A stretch of DNA of 64,000 bases, from NCBI GenBank assembly GCA_002483265.1, contig DLHO01000010.1:115164-179163 (forward strand), read 5' to 3'. The notes under the pieces were generated by a model. The model was not told where the DNA came from. It ran no database searches and saw only the letters and a list, made by a program, of their open reading frames with translations. Origin of the DNA: Flavobacteriales bacterium UBA7666. GTDB taxonomy: Bacteria > Bacteroidota > Bacteroidia > Flavobacteriales_D > Crocinitomicaceae. The position numbers and the translations under genes were made by a program. Shown here in pieces: positions 49,977 to 59,610 of the stretch. Numbering within the stretch: position 1 is the stretch's first letter; each line of letters starts with the position of its first letter.

Positions 49977-52364
49977 ATGAGAGTATTAGCTATCACCGGC
50001 ATGGTTCTACTATGTTTCACTTCTTTTGCAGTAAACACACCACCGGAACTAAACTTATCTCAAACAGTTATCAATCAATACCTTTGTTCCAGTGATGACA
50101 GTGAAGTTCAACTTTTCCAACCCTTACAAATCACAGATCTTGATGGCGATGTGATTACTATTGTCGGAATTACTTCTTCCAATCAAACCATGATACCGGA
50201 TGCAGATATCTATGCGGGAACTCCTTCTGATTTAGGAACATTAAATACTTATTTATATGCAACAAATGGTACCCCGGTTTCAGGATCGGTTGTGATCACT
50301 CTCGAAGTAACAGATGGTATCGATACAGTATTCCTAACTCTTCCAACAGTTGTTATAGGAGAAACTCCAACAATTACAGTTGATAGTTATATCCGGATTT
50401 GTTCCAGTGAAGGAACGGTTGATTTGAATCAATTCGTTAGCCCCGCAGGAGGTGTTTTTGATTACGACGGTTCGGTTTACCCAAATGCCGAATTCAACAT
50501 GATCGAAGAGGGTTATACTTCTAATAGTACAGTAGGTATCAATTATGTACTGACAAATGGTGTTTGTACAGCCTATGATTATTTAGATTTGAATCTTTTT
50601 ATATCTCCAACTGTCTCTGTTGCTACAACACCAACTTCTTGTGGAGCAGCAACCGGAACTGCAGTCGCAACTGCAACGGGTGGTGCACCTGTTTTAAGCC
50701 AAAGCTGGTCTAACGGTGTTACCGGAAGTGCAAATATTTCCAATTTGGCAGCCGGTCAATACATGTACTATTTTGTTGATACGAATCAGTGTTCTACTAC
50801 CGCAGCATTTTCAATTGACCCTGTAGGAGTTATCATCAATGAAACAGTTACAGATGTGGTTTGTTTCAGTCAGGCAAATGGTGCAATTACAATCTCTCAA
50901 ACGGGTTTAACAACACCTGTAACTTACGTATGGACTTCTGGTCACACCGGTACAGCTGTTACAGGTTTATTAGCAGGAACGTATACTGTTTATGCAACCG
51001 ACGCTAATAATTGTATGATCTCAAAAGCGATTACGGTTACACAACCCGCTAAAATCACTTTTGAGGCAGGTGTAAATGTAAATCCAACTTGTGGTGCTGC
51101 AGACGGAGAAGTTGAGGTTTGGGGTCAAAATGGGGGTATTCCTCCTTATACAACAAGCTGGTCAAACGGTACAACGGGTGAAATCAATTCCAACCTGGCG
51201 TTTGGAATCTATTCTGCAACGGTTCAAGATGCAAACAACTGTATGGCTGTGAAACCTGTTTATTTGAGTGAAAACAATTCTGCTGATATTTCCGGTGATG
51301 TAATTCCGGCAGCATGTGGTGCTTCGGACGGAAAGATTTTAGTAGACATTTACATTCCCGGCTTTGACCCAATACAATCTATACTTTGGTCAAACGGAGC
51401 AACTACAGAAGACTTATTAAATGTTCCTGCTGCAAATTATGTTTGTACCGCAACGGTAGCAAATACGGGTTGTAGAGCAATCAAAGGATGGAATATGCCG
51501 GTTGTACAGCCATTGAGACAAGACATTTGTATCATTACTGTTGACAGTGTGACAACAACAAACTTAGTTGTTTGGGAAAAAGCACAAACAGTTGGAATCG
51601 ACTACTACAACATCTATCGCGAAACATCAACTCAAGGCGAATACATCTTGATTGACACGGTAGAATTCGATAATATTTCTCTTTTCAATGATGTAATTGC
51701 ATCGCCATCAGAGCGCTCATGGAGCTACAAAATTGGTGCAGTAAACGTTTGTGGAGATGAAGGCCCATTGAGTATTGCTCACCGAACTATTCACCTGGAT
51801 CTATTAGATTTGGGAACCAATTCAGTAGAGGTTAACTGGAATGCGTATGAAGGAACAACCGCATTTACAGCTTACAATGTTTGGAGATATACAACTGCTA
51901 ACAGCTGGGTGCTGGCAGGAACTGTTCCAAGTTCTATTTTGTCCTTCATTGATACGGTAGACTATGCTACTCCGGGATTGGATTACATGGTTGAATTTGA
52001 ATTAACGACGCCATGTTCTGCTGAAAAAGCACAGGATTTCAATACTGTAAGATCAAATCGTGAAAGAGGGCAGTTTGCTACAGGAGAAGGTGTTGACGGA
52101 GCTTCATCTAACAGCATCAACGAAAATTACCTGAACAATATTGGAATGTATCCGAATCCTACTTCAGATAAACTGACTTTTGTACAAGAAGGAAATGAGC
52201 AAGTTACTTACAACATTCTTTCTCTATCCGGTCAATTAATGCAAACAAGCCAAAGCAGTCAAACAAATACAGTCCTTGATCTAAGCCAACTAAACGCTGG
52301 TGTGTATCTCGTTGAGCTGAAAATGAATGATATCAAAATTACCAAACGAGTAGTTAAACTTTAA
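49977..52364 (+). CDS. Surface protein A: Ig-like head, SprB-type stalk, T9SS tail
   Basis: 795 residues. Signal peptide (MRVLAITGMVLLCFTSFA). The head (about 20-205) looks cadherin-like or Ig-like (ITDLDGDVITIVGITSS). Four SprB-type repeats of about 72 residues follow (about 210-510), each with a Cys in PTSCGAATGT or PTCGAADGE, a WSNG core and a GxYxxxxxDxNxC ending. Two FN3-like modules come next (ICIITVDSVTTTNLVVWEK ... NIYRETS), then a linker AQDFNTVRSNRERG and a T9SS sorting domain from MYPNPTSDKLTF. It shares the whole region after the head with the next two genes. It probably acts in adhesion or gliding. Confidence 0.85.
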   Translation: MRVLAITGMVLLCFTSFAVNTPPELNLSQTVINQYLCSSDDSEVQLFQPLQITDLDGDVITIVGITSSNQTMIPDADIYAGTPSDLGTLNTYLYATNGTPVSGSVVITLEVTDGIDTVFLTLPTVVIGETPTITVDSYIRICSSEGTVDLNQFVSPAGGVFDYDGSVYPNAEFNMIEEGYTSNSTVGINYVLTNGVCTAYDYLDLNLFISPTVSVATTPTSCGAATGTAVATATGGAPVLSQSWSNGVTGSANISNLAAGQYMYYFVDTNQCSTTAAFSIDPVGVIINETVTDVVCFSQANGAITISQTGLTTPVTYVWTSGHTGTAVTGLLAGTYTVYATDANNCMISKAITVTQPAKITFEAGVNVNPTCGAADGEVEVWGQNGGIPPYTTSWSNGTTGEINSNLAFGIYSATVQDANNCMAVKPVYLSENNSADISGDVIPAACGASDGKILVDIYIPGFDPIQSILWSNGATTEDLLNVPAANYVCTATVANTGCRAIKGWNMPVVQPLRQDICIITVDSVTTTNLVVWEKAQTVGIDYYNIYRETSTQGEYILIDTVEFDNISLFNDVIASPSERSWSYKIGAVNVCGDEGPLSIAHRTIHLDLLDLGTNSVEVNWNAYEGTTAFTAYNVWRYTTANSWVLAGTVPSSILSFIDTVDYATPGLDYMVEFELTTPCSAEKAQDFNTVRSNRERGQFATGEGVDGASSNSINENYLNNIGMYPNPTSDKLTFVQEGNEQVTYNILSLSGQLMQTSQSSQTNTVLDLSQLNAGVYLVELKMNDIKITKRVVKL

Positions 52365-52386
52365 ACTGCTCTGATAAACGAAGTAT

Positions 52387-52425
52387 AAAAAATCATTGTT
52401 CCATTCAGGTGCGATGATTTTTTTT
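52387..52425 (+). terminator. Terminator between surface proteins A and B
   Basis: AAAAAATCAT (52387-52396) pairs with ATGATTTTTT (52414-52423) and is followed by TT. Confidence 0.6.
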
Positions 52426-52449
52426 CTAACACTATTTAATTCTATAATT

Positions 52450-55400
52450 ATGAAAAAGCTTCTATTCTTAATTGTCCTTCTGATCAGCATTTCAAACGTA
52501 CAAGGACAAACATACGATTGGTCTTCGGCCATGCCGGCAGATCCTTACACGAGTGGCGGACAGGTAAAATCACTCATGTATCAGGGGAAACTGTATCACT
52601 TCAGTGATTCTATCGGGAACTACATTCGTGTTACGATGTACAATCCGGAAATTGGAGCCTGGATCTGGTTGGATGCTGAAGACACTTACATTTCTGGCCT
52701 TACTAGAATTGAAGGTGAAGTAATTGGGAACAAAGCTTACTTCGTAACTGGTGGTTTTGGTGGTTTGTATGCACACATGTTTGATTTTACAACAAATACG
52801 ATTGTTGGGTACAACTCTTTGATCGCTACCGGGAGCCCGGGAGCATGGGAGTTTAAAGCCGATCCGGTATCAGGGAAAATCGTTGTCATGTTCACGGAGA
52901 ATACCAATACGAGCATTTGTACTTTCAACACCGGTACAAACACGTGGGATTCGGAATTCGGTATAAATACCATCCTTAATCCAGGCTTTAGTTTATCCGG
53001 GAAATTCCTGATCTACTTTTCATCCAGTTCGATTTATTACGGTATCTCCGGAGCAGCTATCAATCGCCTCGCAGTTGCACCAATAAATGCACCGTATTCC
53101 CTGACTTACTACAATTCCGGCGGATCAAATGATGGTCGTTTAAAAGGAAATACAGGAACCGACTTCATAAGCGGAAGCTACTTTATGGTTGGAAACGGAC
53201 AAAACCCGCCTAAAATCCTGATGCGCAACTACGGTAATCAGACAACATATGAAAAGTCCCTTTCAGGAACGGCAAACGTGCAGTTAAATACAGGAACGGA
53301 TCCTTCTTTGTTTTTCAATTTTGATACCATTCGCTCTGCTACCACTCAAAACTCCAGTTATTCATTCATCCTTTCCAACTTTAGTCCGGCAGGAAATGCT
53401 TCACTCGGAGATTCATATGTATTTAGAAAAGATTGGGGAACAGGCGACTGGGATACATTAGGAATTCAAATTCCGCTTACTGCAGGTTTGAACAATTTGT
53501 TTATGCTTTCCCTGGATCAAAATGCCGAACACCTTGCTATCAACTATCAGAATGATGGGTACTACTATTATAAAGTGTACAATACGAAACCTGAAATCAA
53601 TCCATCTTCTATTGTTGCAACCGGAGGAACCTGTTTCAATCATCAAAATTTGATCTATCATGCGTTGGAGTTTTACGATGATAATAAGGATGGACCGTTG
53701 AAAATTTTGAATTTGGCTGATGGTAGTGGTACAATCACAGGTATGACCGCGCAATTGATTTATTTCGACAACACCGTATCCCCTTCCCTTACGAAATATG
53801 CTATTTACGGATTTATTCCTTCCGGGGGAAATGCCAATATCCAGTTTCAGCTTTTCGATGGTTATAGCATAACCCCTGTTATAATGCCGCAGCTTGTTGT
53901 AGGAACAACTTCCGCTCCTGTGGTGAACTTTTCTGCCAACCCAGTGACTTTATGCAACAATGACAACTTAATTGACCTGACAAACTACGTCAATTATTAT
54001 GATCATGGAACATTCAAAATCAACGGAAATCCGGTGGAGGGAACTACCATTGATGGAACTGTCGTTTCATTGGGTTTCACCGGAGGATCAATTTCATTGG
54101 ACGATGAGATCGATGGTTGTATTGTTAATACATCTGCCTCTTTAACATTCCCGAATCTTGGAAGTACTTCTGTAGTTTCTACTCCAAGTGCATGTGGATC
54201 TGCAACAGGAACTGCTACTGTAACATTTACTGCCGGAGCTTCCACAAATTATACTTTGGAATGGTCAACTGGTGAATCATCCACAACTATTTCCAATTTA
54301 GTGCCGGGACCATATTATTACAGCACAACAGATGATTATAATTGTCACCTTACCGGAGTTACATCCGTTGAAGCAACCGCAGTTTCTATTACACCGACAA
54401 TTACAAACGTATCCTGTAACGGACTCAATGATGGATCTATTTCAATCACTATCGTTAATCCGAATGCATATCAATTTTTGTGGTCGAATGGGTATGGAAC
54501 ACAAACTATCTCCAATTTAGCACCCGGATCTTATTCCGTAAACGTGTGGGATAACAATGGTTGTCAGGTTTCTGGTTCTTATACGATTACACAACCAGCT
54601 CCGATAACTGCAAACTTCTTTGGTACTGAACCAACTTGTGGCGCTACAGACGGAAGCATCACAGCGGTTGTGAATGCAACCGGAACACCAACTTTCGATT
54701 GGATTGGTACAGGTCAAACCAGTTTAACCTTAACAGGTGTCGCGCATGGTTTATATACTTTGAAAGTAACAGACGGAACAGGGTGTATCAAGCAATTTAG
54801 CCACCAATTGGATGATGAGTTTGCTGCCGATATTAACACCACGGTTTTAAATACACAATGTAATCAAAGCAACGGGGGAATTACTGTAAACTTTACTACC
54901 GATCTAAACGGTGGAAACTTGCCTCACAGCTGGTCATGGTCAAATGGAACAACTACACAAAGCAATTTCAACCTCACGGAAGGATCTTATACCATTACTG
55001 CTTTGAGCGGTCCGATAGCACAGCCTTGCTACTCTGAAAAAACAGTTTTTGTAGGAACAAGAGCACCGTTAGCACAGCCTATTTGTTTGGTTACTGTTGA
55101 TACAGCCACTACCACCAACTTAGTTGTTTGGTCAAGAACGGAAACTTCCGGTATTGATCATTACAATATCTACCGGGAGTCGGATTTGGCAGGAAACTAC
55201 CTGTTGATTGATACGGTAAAAGCAGCAAGCTTGTCTTATTTCAATGATGTAGTTGCTTCACCGATGAACCGTTCATGGCGTTATAAGATCTCAGCTGTAA
55301 ATGCGTGTGGTGCGGAAAGTCCTATTTCAACAGAACACAAAACCCTGCATTTGAATACAATCCTGAATACAGGTAACGGATCTTTCGATATCCTTTGGGA

Positions 55401-55926
55401 TGATTACGAAGGTTCCGGAAACGTAACCGGTTATGTGGTTTGGAGAAAAACAGATCAGGTTGACTGGGCTCCAGCAAGTTCAACAATCGCATTGGGAACC
55501 TCTTTCTACAATGACACTCCCCCTGCAGGATCAACGGGGGTGGATTATTACATCGAGATGTTGACGAACTCAATCTGTACAGCTGAGAAAGCACAGGATT
55601 TCAATACCACTCGCTCCAATCGTGAACGCGGACAGTTTGCTGCTGGAGATGGAGTGGATGGAGCATCATCAAACGGACTTTCAGAAAACTACCTGAATGA
55701 GATCTCCATGTACCCGAATCCTACTCAGGGAGATGTAACATTCGTTCAGGTTGGAAATGAAGTAATTACTTATCGTGTAACCTCACTTTCAGGAAAAGTA
55801 GTGAGTACAACGACCAGCTCAGAATCTAAAATTTCTATCCAATTAGATGATTTTCAATCTGGTATCTATTTGGTTGAAATAAGCACTGCTAGTTCTAAGA
55901 TCACAAAACGAATCAGCAAATATTAA
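52450..55926 (+). CDS. Surface protein B: propeller-like head, SprB-type stalk, T9SS tail
   Basis: 1158 residues from the ATG at 52450 (signal peptide MKKLLFLIVLLISISNVQG). The frame extends to 52396, inside the terminator of the preceding gene, so that start is rejected. The head (about 20-505) has repeated strand units with Kelch-like spacing (SLMYQGKLYHFSD, VIGNKAYFVTGGFGG, AGLNNLFMLSLDQNAEHLA), suggesting a beta-propeller. An Ig-like module and four SprB-type repeats follow (about 575-875; CGSATGT, SCNGLNDGS, TCGATDGS, QCNQSNGG). Then come two FN3-like modules (LVTVDTATTTNLVVWSRTE), the linker AQDFNTTRSNRERG and the sorting domain MYPNPTQGDVTFVQ. Confidence 0.85.
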   Translation: MKKLLFLIVLLISISNVQGQTYDWSSAMPADPYTSGGQVKSLMYQGKLYHFSDSIGNYIRVTMYNPEIGAWIWLDAEDTYISGLTRIEGEVIGNKAYFVTGGFGGLYAHMFDFTTNTIVGYNSLIATGSPGAWEFKADPVSGKIVVMFTENTNTSICTFNTGTNTWDSEFGINTILNPGFSLSGKFLIYFSSSSIYYGISGAAINRLAVAPINAPYSLTYYNSGGSNDGRLKGNTGTDFISGSYFMVGNGQNPPKILMRNYGNQTTYEKSLSGTANVQLNTGTDPSLFFNFDTIRSATTQNSSYSFILSNFSPAGNASLGDSYVFRKDWGTGDWDTLGIQIPLTAGLNNLFMLSLDQNAEHLAINYQNDGYYYYKVYNTKPEINPSSIVATGGTCFNHQNLIYHALEFYDDNKDGPLKILNLADGSGTITGMTAQLIYFDNTVSPSLTKYAIYGFIPSGGNANIQFQLFDGYSITPVIMPQLVVGTTSAPVVNFSANPVTLCNNDNLIDLTNYVNYYDHGTFKINGNPVEGTTIDGTVVSLGFTGGSISLDDEIDGCIVNTSASLTFPNLGSTSVVSTPSACGSATGTATVTFTAGASTNYTLEWSTGESSTTISNLVPGPYYYSTTDDYNCHLTGVTSVEATAVSITPTITNVSCNGLNDGSISITIVNPNAYQFLWSNGYGTQTISNLAPGSYSVNVWDNNGCQVSGSYTITQPAPITANFFGTEPTCGATDGSITAVVNATGTPTFDWIGTGQTSLTLTGVAHGLYTLKVTDGTGCIKQFSHQLDDEFAADINTTVLNTQCNQSNGGITVNFTTDLNGGNLPHSWSWSNGTTTQSNFNLTEGSYTITALSGPIAQPCYSEKTVFVGTRAPLAQPICLVTVDTATTTNLVVWSRTETSGIDHYNIYRESDLAGNYLLIDTVKAASLSYFNDVVASPMNRSWRYKISAVNACGAESPISTEHKTLHLNTILNTGNGSFDILWDDYEGSGNVTGYVVWRKTDQVDWAPASSTIALGTSFYNDTPPAGSTGVDYYIEMLTNSICTAEKAQDFNTTRSNRERGQFAAGDGVDGASSNGLSENYLNEISMYPNPTQGDVTFVQVGNEVITYRVTSLSGKVVSTTTSSESKISIQLDDFQSGIYLVEISTASSKITKRISKY

Positions 55927-55942
55927 ACTATATTGATTTAGT

Positions 55943-55978
55943 AAAAAAAGAGTCTGCCACGGTGGGCTCTTTTTTTTA
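55943..55978 (+). terminator. Terminator after surface protein B
   Basis: AAAAAAAGAG (55943-55952) pairs with CTCTTTTTTT (55967-55976); between them CCAC/GGTGG extends the stem. Confidence 0.75.
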
Positions 55979-56060
55979 CCAACCATTTGTAGAAATACCG
56001 AAAACACTCAAAGAGAATTACAACATACGAGTCTCTTCAACCCTCCAAACTATATTTGGT

Positions 56061-56068
56061 TACCTTTG
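56061..56068 (+). promoter_or_regulatory. -7 element TACCTTTG for surface protein C
   Basis: Exact TAnnTTTG match, 31 bases before the ATG. TATATTTG at 56051-56058 is a second exact match ten bases upstream, so two start sites are possible. Confidence 0.45.
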
Positions 56069-56099
56069 CTAATTGTGAATTGCTAACATTAAAGTACTT

Positions 56100-59000
56100 A
56101 TGAAAAAACTACTTACCTTACTAGTTGTTTTCGCTTCAACTTTTTCTTTCTCTCAGGGATGGAATTTTATCGGAAGTTCAGCCGGGATTGCTAATGCTAC
56201 TGAAGTCGATATCGAAACTACTCCCGGTGGAAATTTATATGCTGCAGCCCTTAACGCTGGGGTTGTTACCGTATATAAATGGAGCACTGTTTCCAACTCA
56301 TGGGTATCCATGTCCGGAGCTACCATCCCGGGAACATCATCCGGTCTCGATTTGTTAGTTATCGGAGAAACAACTCCTGTTTTTGCTGTAAAATCAAATC
56401 AGGGAGCTTTACCAAACCAATTTTTGTACATCTATAAATTCAACGGAACTTCTTGGATTTTCCAAACGATGGGGCCTGGTGGCTATAATACGGTCAACTA
56501 CAATGACCAGTATTCCTTACGTGCAAATACAGCAGGAAATTTGATCTTGACATTCTTCAATGAAAATGAGCAGGCAACCGGCTACTCTCCCGATGATGCC
56601 TTGATCACAATTAATATGACTACACAAACTGTTCATGGTGGAGCAAGTCCAAATCTGGAACAAACAAGTTTTGCAGGTCAGTTAAGTTCGTGTGTAGATG
56701 GGAATACAACTTATGTAATCCACGGAGAAGCAGACATGTCAGATTATATTCCTATGGATGTTTCGGTGAATGGTGCAACCTACTCCAACAATACGCTGGA
56801 TAATATGGATGGAGCTTACAAAATGCTGATTGAGAAAAACAATGGTGCTACTGTTACCAGCTCTGTTTGGTCTGTTACCTCTTCACCGTACCCCTTAAGG
56901 CTGCGTTCTTTCAATGGAACAACTTTTGGAACACAGACTGCTGTCAGCACTAGCGGAGCAGTGGTCGATTTTGATTTTGATACCTATAACAGCGACGCAT
57001 ACGTATTCTACAAAACAACATCCTGCTTCTTTAACAAAGTAACAAACGTTTCTGCAGCGATACCGGTGGTAAGTAATATTACCAATGGACCAACTTTAGC
57101 ACCTTCTTCAGCAACTTGTCTGAGAATGGAAGTCTGCAATGGTATCTACGTGATTGCATACGTCAATGCAGGTAAATTCTATGTAAAAGAATACAACGTA
57201 TTGGGAAATATTGAGGATAACGATGTATTCGCCATGTGTGAGTCTTCAGTTTTCAATAACTCAGCCAGTAACACTATTTACTGTTCAGAATTAAACTTCA
57301 ACCAGCAAGGTTTAACCATGACCTGTGTGTCCCAAAATGTTGGAATTATTCCTAACTCGGCAATCAATGTGTTTGGTGCGGGAACCTTGAATTTCTCATT
57401 AAACATTAACAATACGAATGATGTAAGTTCACCGACTATCGTTGACTTGCAATTCGAGCTATTCGATAACGGAGTTTCATGTGGAACGGCTTTGATTCCG
57501 ATTACAGTGAATCCAAAACCGGTCATTGCATTCACAAACCCTGTAAATGCAGTCTGTGAAAACGCAAATCCAATCAACTTGAATAACTGGGTAACTCCAA
57601 ATGGTGGAACATGGTCCGGAACAGGAATTTTAAACAATATATTCCAGCCTTCCTATCCTACCGGATCAACTGTTGTGATGACTTACAGCAAAACCAATCA
57701 ATACGGATGTTCAAGTTCTAGCACCTTACCATTTACAATTAACCAAACACCCGATTTGAATGTAACCACCGACACTTCAAACTGTAATCAAAATACAGGA
57801 TCGGCTTCGGTAGCAATCACAAACGGGCAATCGCCTTATTCCATTTACTGGAGCACGGGCTCAACGCAATCAAGTGTTTCTGATCTGGCTCCGGGACAAT
57901 ACTTAGTTTCCGTAACAGATGCAAACGGATGTCTTTCTACTTCAACATCTATGGTTGCGTCTAACGGACTTTCTCAGGCTGGCGTTCCTACAGGAGCATC
58001 GTGCTACGGAACAACTAACGGAGCAATCAATGTGACTGTAACAGGTGGAGCTGCTCCATTGGTTTATGCCTGGTCAAATGGTGCAACAAGTGAAGATATT
58101 ACAGGATTAGTCGGAGGGCCATATGAATTGACCATTACAGACGCATTGGGATGTGTTTCCACTGCAAGTTATACCGTTCAGGAACCACAGCAAATCATGT
58201 CCAACCAAATGACAGTGACTCAACCGGGTTGTTCTGCAACAAACGGACAGGTCGTCGCATCTTTCAACGGGGGAACTTCTCCGTTTACATATGCTTGGGT
58301 AAATAGTTTGGGAGCAAGCGTAGGCACCAATAGTGCAACACTTACAAATATTGGGGCAGGAACCTATACATGCACTATCACAGACGCAAGCGGATGTACA
58401 TTCAGTTCGTCTGCATTGGTTTCAAACAACTTCGGGCCAACATTGGCAATCAATACCATTGTTCCATCATCTTGTTCTAATGACGGACAAATCCAGTTGA
58501 CAGTGATCTCCGGAAGCCCTCAAAGTTATTTGTGGTCAAATGGTGCAACAACACAAAATATTTCCAATTTAAGTCCGGGCAACTACTCCGTTTCCGTTAC
58601 GGGTATCTCAGGTTGTATTACCGTTTTGGGTGGAACAGTTGAATCTACACTGCCTGATCCGGTTGAAATTTGTTTGGTAACTGTTGATTCTGTTACAAAC
58701 ACCAACTTAGTTGTATGGGAAAAACCAATTACAACAGGGATTGATCACTTCAATATTTACCGGGAAACTTCTCAGGCAGGTTTGTACCAATTAGTTGGTT
58801 CGGTGCTTTACACCGATGAATCTGTTTACAATGATATTGTAGCATCACCAAATGTTCGTTCATGGAGATATAAAATCTCTTCTGTAGACGATTGCGGAAC
58901 CGAATCCGAATTAAGCTTGAACCACAAAACGATTCACCTAGTGATCAGCCAAGGATTGGGAGGTGATATCAACTTGTTCTGGGACAGCTACGAAGGGTTC

Positions 59001-59489
59001 AGTTATTCGAACTTTGTAATAAAAAAACATACGGATGCGGATGGCTGGACAACCATTCAAACTATGCCGAATAACTTGTTTACTTACACTGATGGCAACG
59101 TAACATCAACAGATGGTTTGTTCTATGTAGTAACGGTAAATGCTCCAAGTATTTGTAATGCAACTAAGTCAGCTCAGGATTTCAATACAACAAGATCCAA
59201 CCGTGACAACCGTCTTTCAACAGGACAGCCGAATTCCGTTTCAGAAATGTTGAATCAGGTAGTGAACATCTATCCGAATCCGGCAAATAACTTCCTGAAT
59301 GTAGACAATGCCTCCAGTCAATTCATCGAAGCGCGAATCCTGGATCAAACAGGAAGAATCATTTCATCTACAACTCTGGTACCGGGTCAAACTAAAATTG
59401 ACTGTGGAAAACTTGCCATGGGAGTATACAACATAGAATTGCATTCACTGGGCGCTAAAACACTGAAGCGCTTTGTGATAGAAAGATAA
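56100..59489 (+). CDS. Surface protein C: propeller-like head, SprB-type stalk, T9SS tail
   Basis: 1129 residues. Signal peptide (MKKLLTLLVVFASTFSFSQ). The head (about 20-385) again looks like a propeller but differs in sequence from B (GGNLYAAALNAGVVTVYKWS, FLYIYKFNGTSWIFQTMG). An Ig-like region with GGTWSGTGILNN comes next, then four SprB-type repeats (about 555-860; NCNQNTGS, SCYGTTNG, GCSATNGQ, SCSNDGQ). Two FN3-like modules (LVTVDSVTNTNLVVWEKPI), the linker AQDFNTTRSNRD and the sorting domain YPNPANNFLNVDN close the protein. The linker is shorter and more divergent than in A and B, so C probably split off first. Confidence 0.85.
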   Translation: MKKLLTLLVVFASTFSFSQGWNFIGSSAGIANATEVDIETTPGGNLYAAALNAGVVTVYKWSTVSNSWVSMSGATIPGTSSGLDLLVIGETTPVFAVKSNQGALPNQFLYIYKFNGTSWIFQTMGPGGYNTVNYNDQYSLRANTAGNLILTFFNENEQATGYSPDDALITINMTTQTVHGGASPNLEQTSFAGQLSSCVDGNTTYVIHGEADMSDYIPMDVSVNGATYSNNTLDNMDGAYKMLIEKNNGATVTSSVWSVTSSPYPLRLRSFNGTTFGTQTAVSTSGAVVDFDFDTYNSDAYVFYKTTSCFFNKVTNVSAAIPVVSNITNGPTLAPSSATCLRMEVCNGIYVIAYVNAGKFYVKEYNVLGNIEDNDVFAMCESSVFNNSASNTIYCSELNFNQQGLTMTCVSQNVGIIPNSAINVFGAGTLNFSLNINNTNDVSSPTIVDLQFELFDNGVSCGTALIPITVNPKPVIAFTNPVNAVCENANPINLNNWVTPNGGTWSGTGILNNIFQPSYPTGSTVVMTYSKTNQYGCSSSSTLPFTINQTPDLNVTTDTSNCNQNTGSASVAITNGQSPYSIYWSTGSTQSSVSDLAPGQYLVSVTDANGCLSTSTSMVASNGLSQAGVPTGASCYGTTNGAINVTVTGGAAPLVYAWSNGATSEDITGLVGGPYELTITDALGCVSTASYTVQEPQQIMSNQMTVTQPGCSATNGQVVASFNGGTSPFTYAWVNSLGASVGTNSATLTNIGAGTYTCTITDASGCTFSSSALVSNNFGPTLAINTIVPSSCSNDGQIQLTVISGSPQSYLWSNGATTQNISNLSPGNYSVSVTGISGCITVLGGTVESTLPDPVEICLVTVDSVTNTNLVVWEKPITTGIDHFNIYRETSQAGLYQLVGSVLYTDESVYNDIVASPNVRSWRYKISSVDDCGTESELSLNHKTIHLVISQGLGGDINLFWDSYEGFSYSNFVIKKHTDADGWTTIQTMPNNLFTYTDGNVTSTDGLFYVVTVNAPSICNATKSAQDFNTTRSNRDNRLSTGQPNSVSEMLNQVVNIYPNPANNFLNVDNASSQFIEARILDQTGRIISSTTLVPGQTKIDCGKLAMGVYNIELHSLGAKTLKRFVIER

Positions 59490-59499
59490 AGAGAATATT

Positions 59500-59526
59500 A
59501 AAAGGGAGTTAAAAGCTCCCTTTTTT
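59500..59526 (+). terminator. Terminator after surface protein C
   Basis: AAAAGGGAG (59500-59508) pairs with CTCCCTTTT (59516-59524), loop TTAAAAG, then TT. Confidence 0.85.
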
Positions 59527-59533
59527 AATCACA

Positions 59534-59553
59534 TATCTTTGTCAATAAGTTTG
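59534..59553 (+). promoter_or_regulatory. Two tandem -7-like elements upstream of the PhoH gene
   Basis: TATCTTTG (59534-59541) and TAAGTTTG (59546-59553) both match TAnnTTTG exactly. They are 69 and 57 bases from the ATG, giving a longer leader than most genes here. Confidence 0.4.
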
Positions 59554-59610
59554 ATTCTTGCGCCGTGTAACAGATTTGAGAAAGAAGTACTTTAATAGAA
59601 ATACTTCAGC

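Noticed and set aside
52396..52449. Upstream start of surface protein B
   Set aside because: It begins inside the terminator of the preceding gene; a standard signal peptide starts at 52450.
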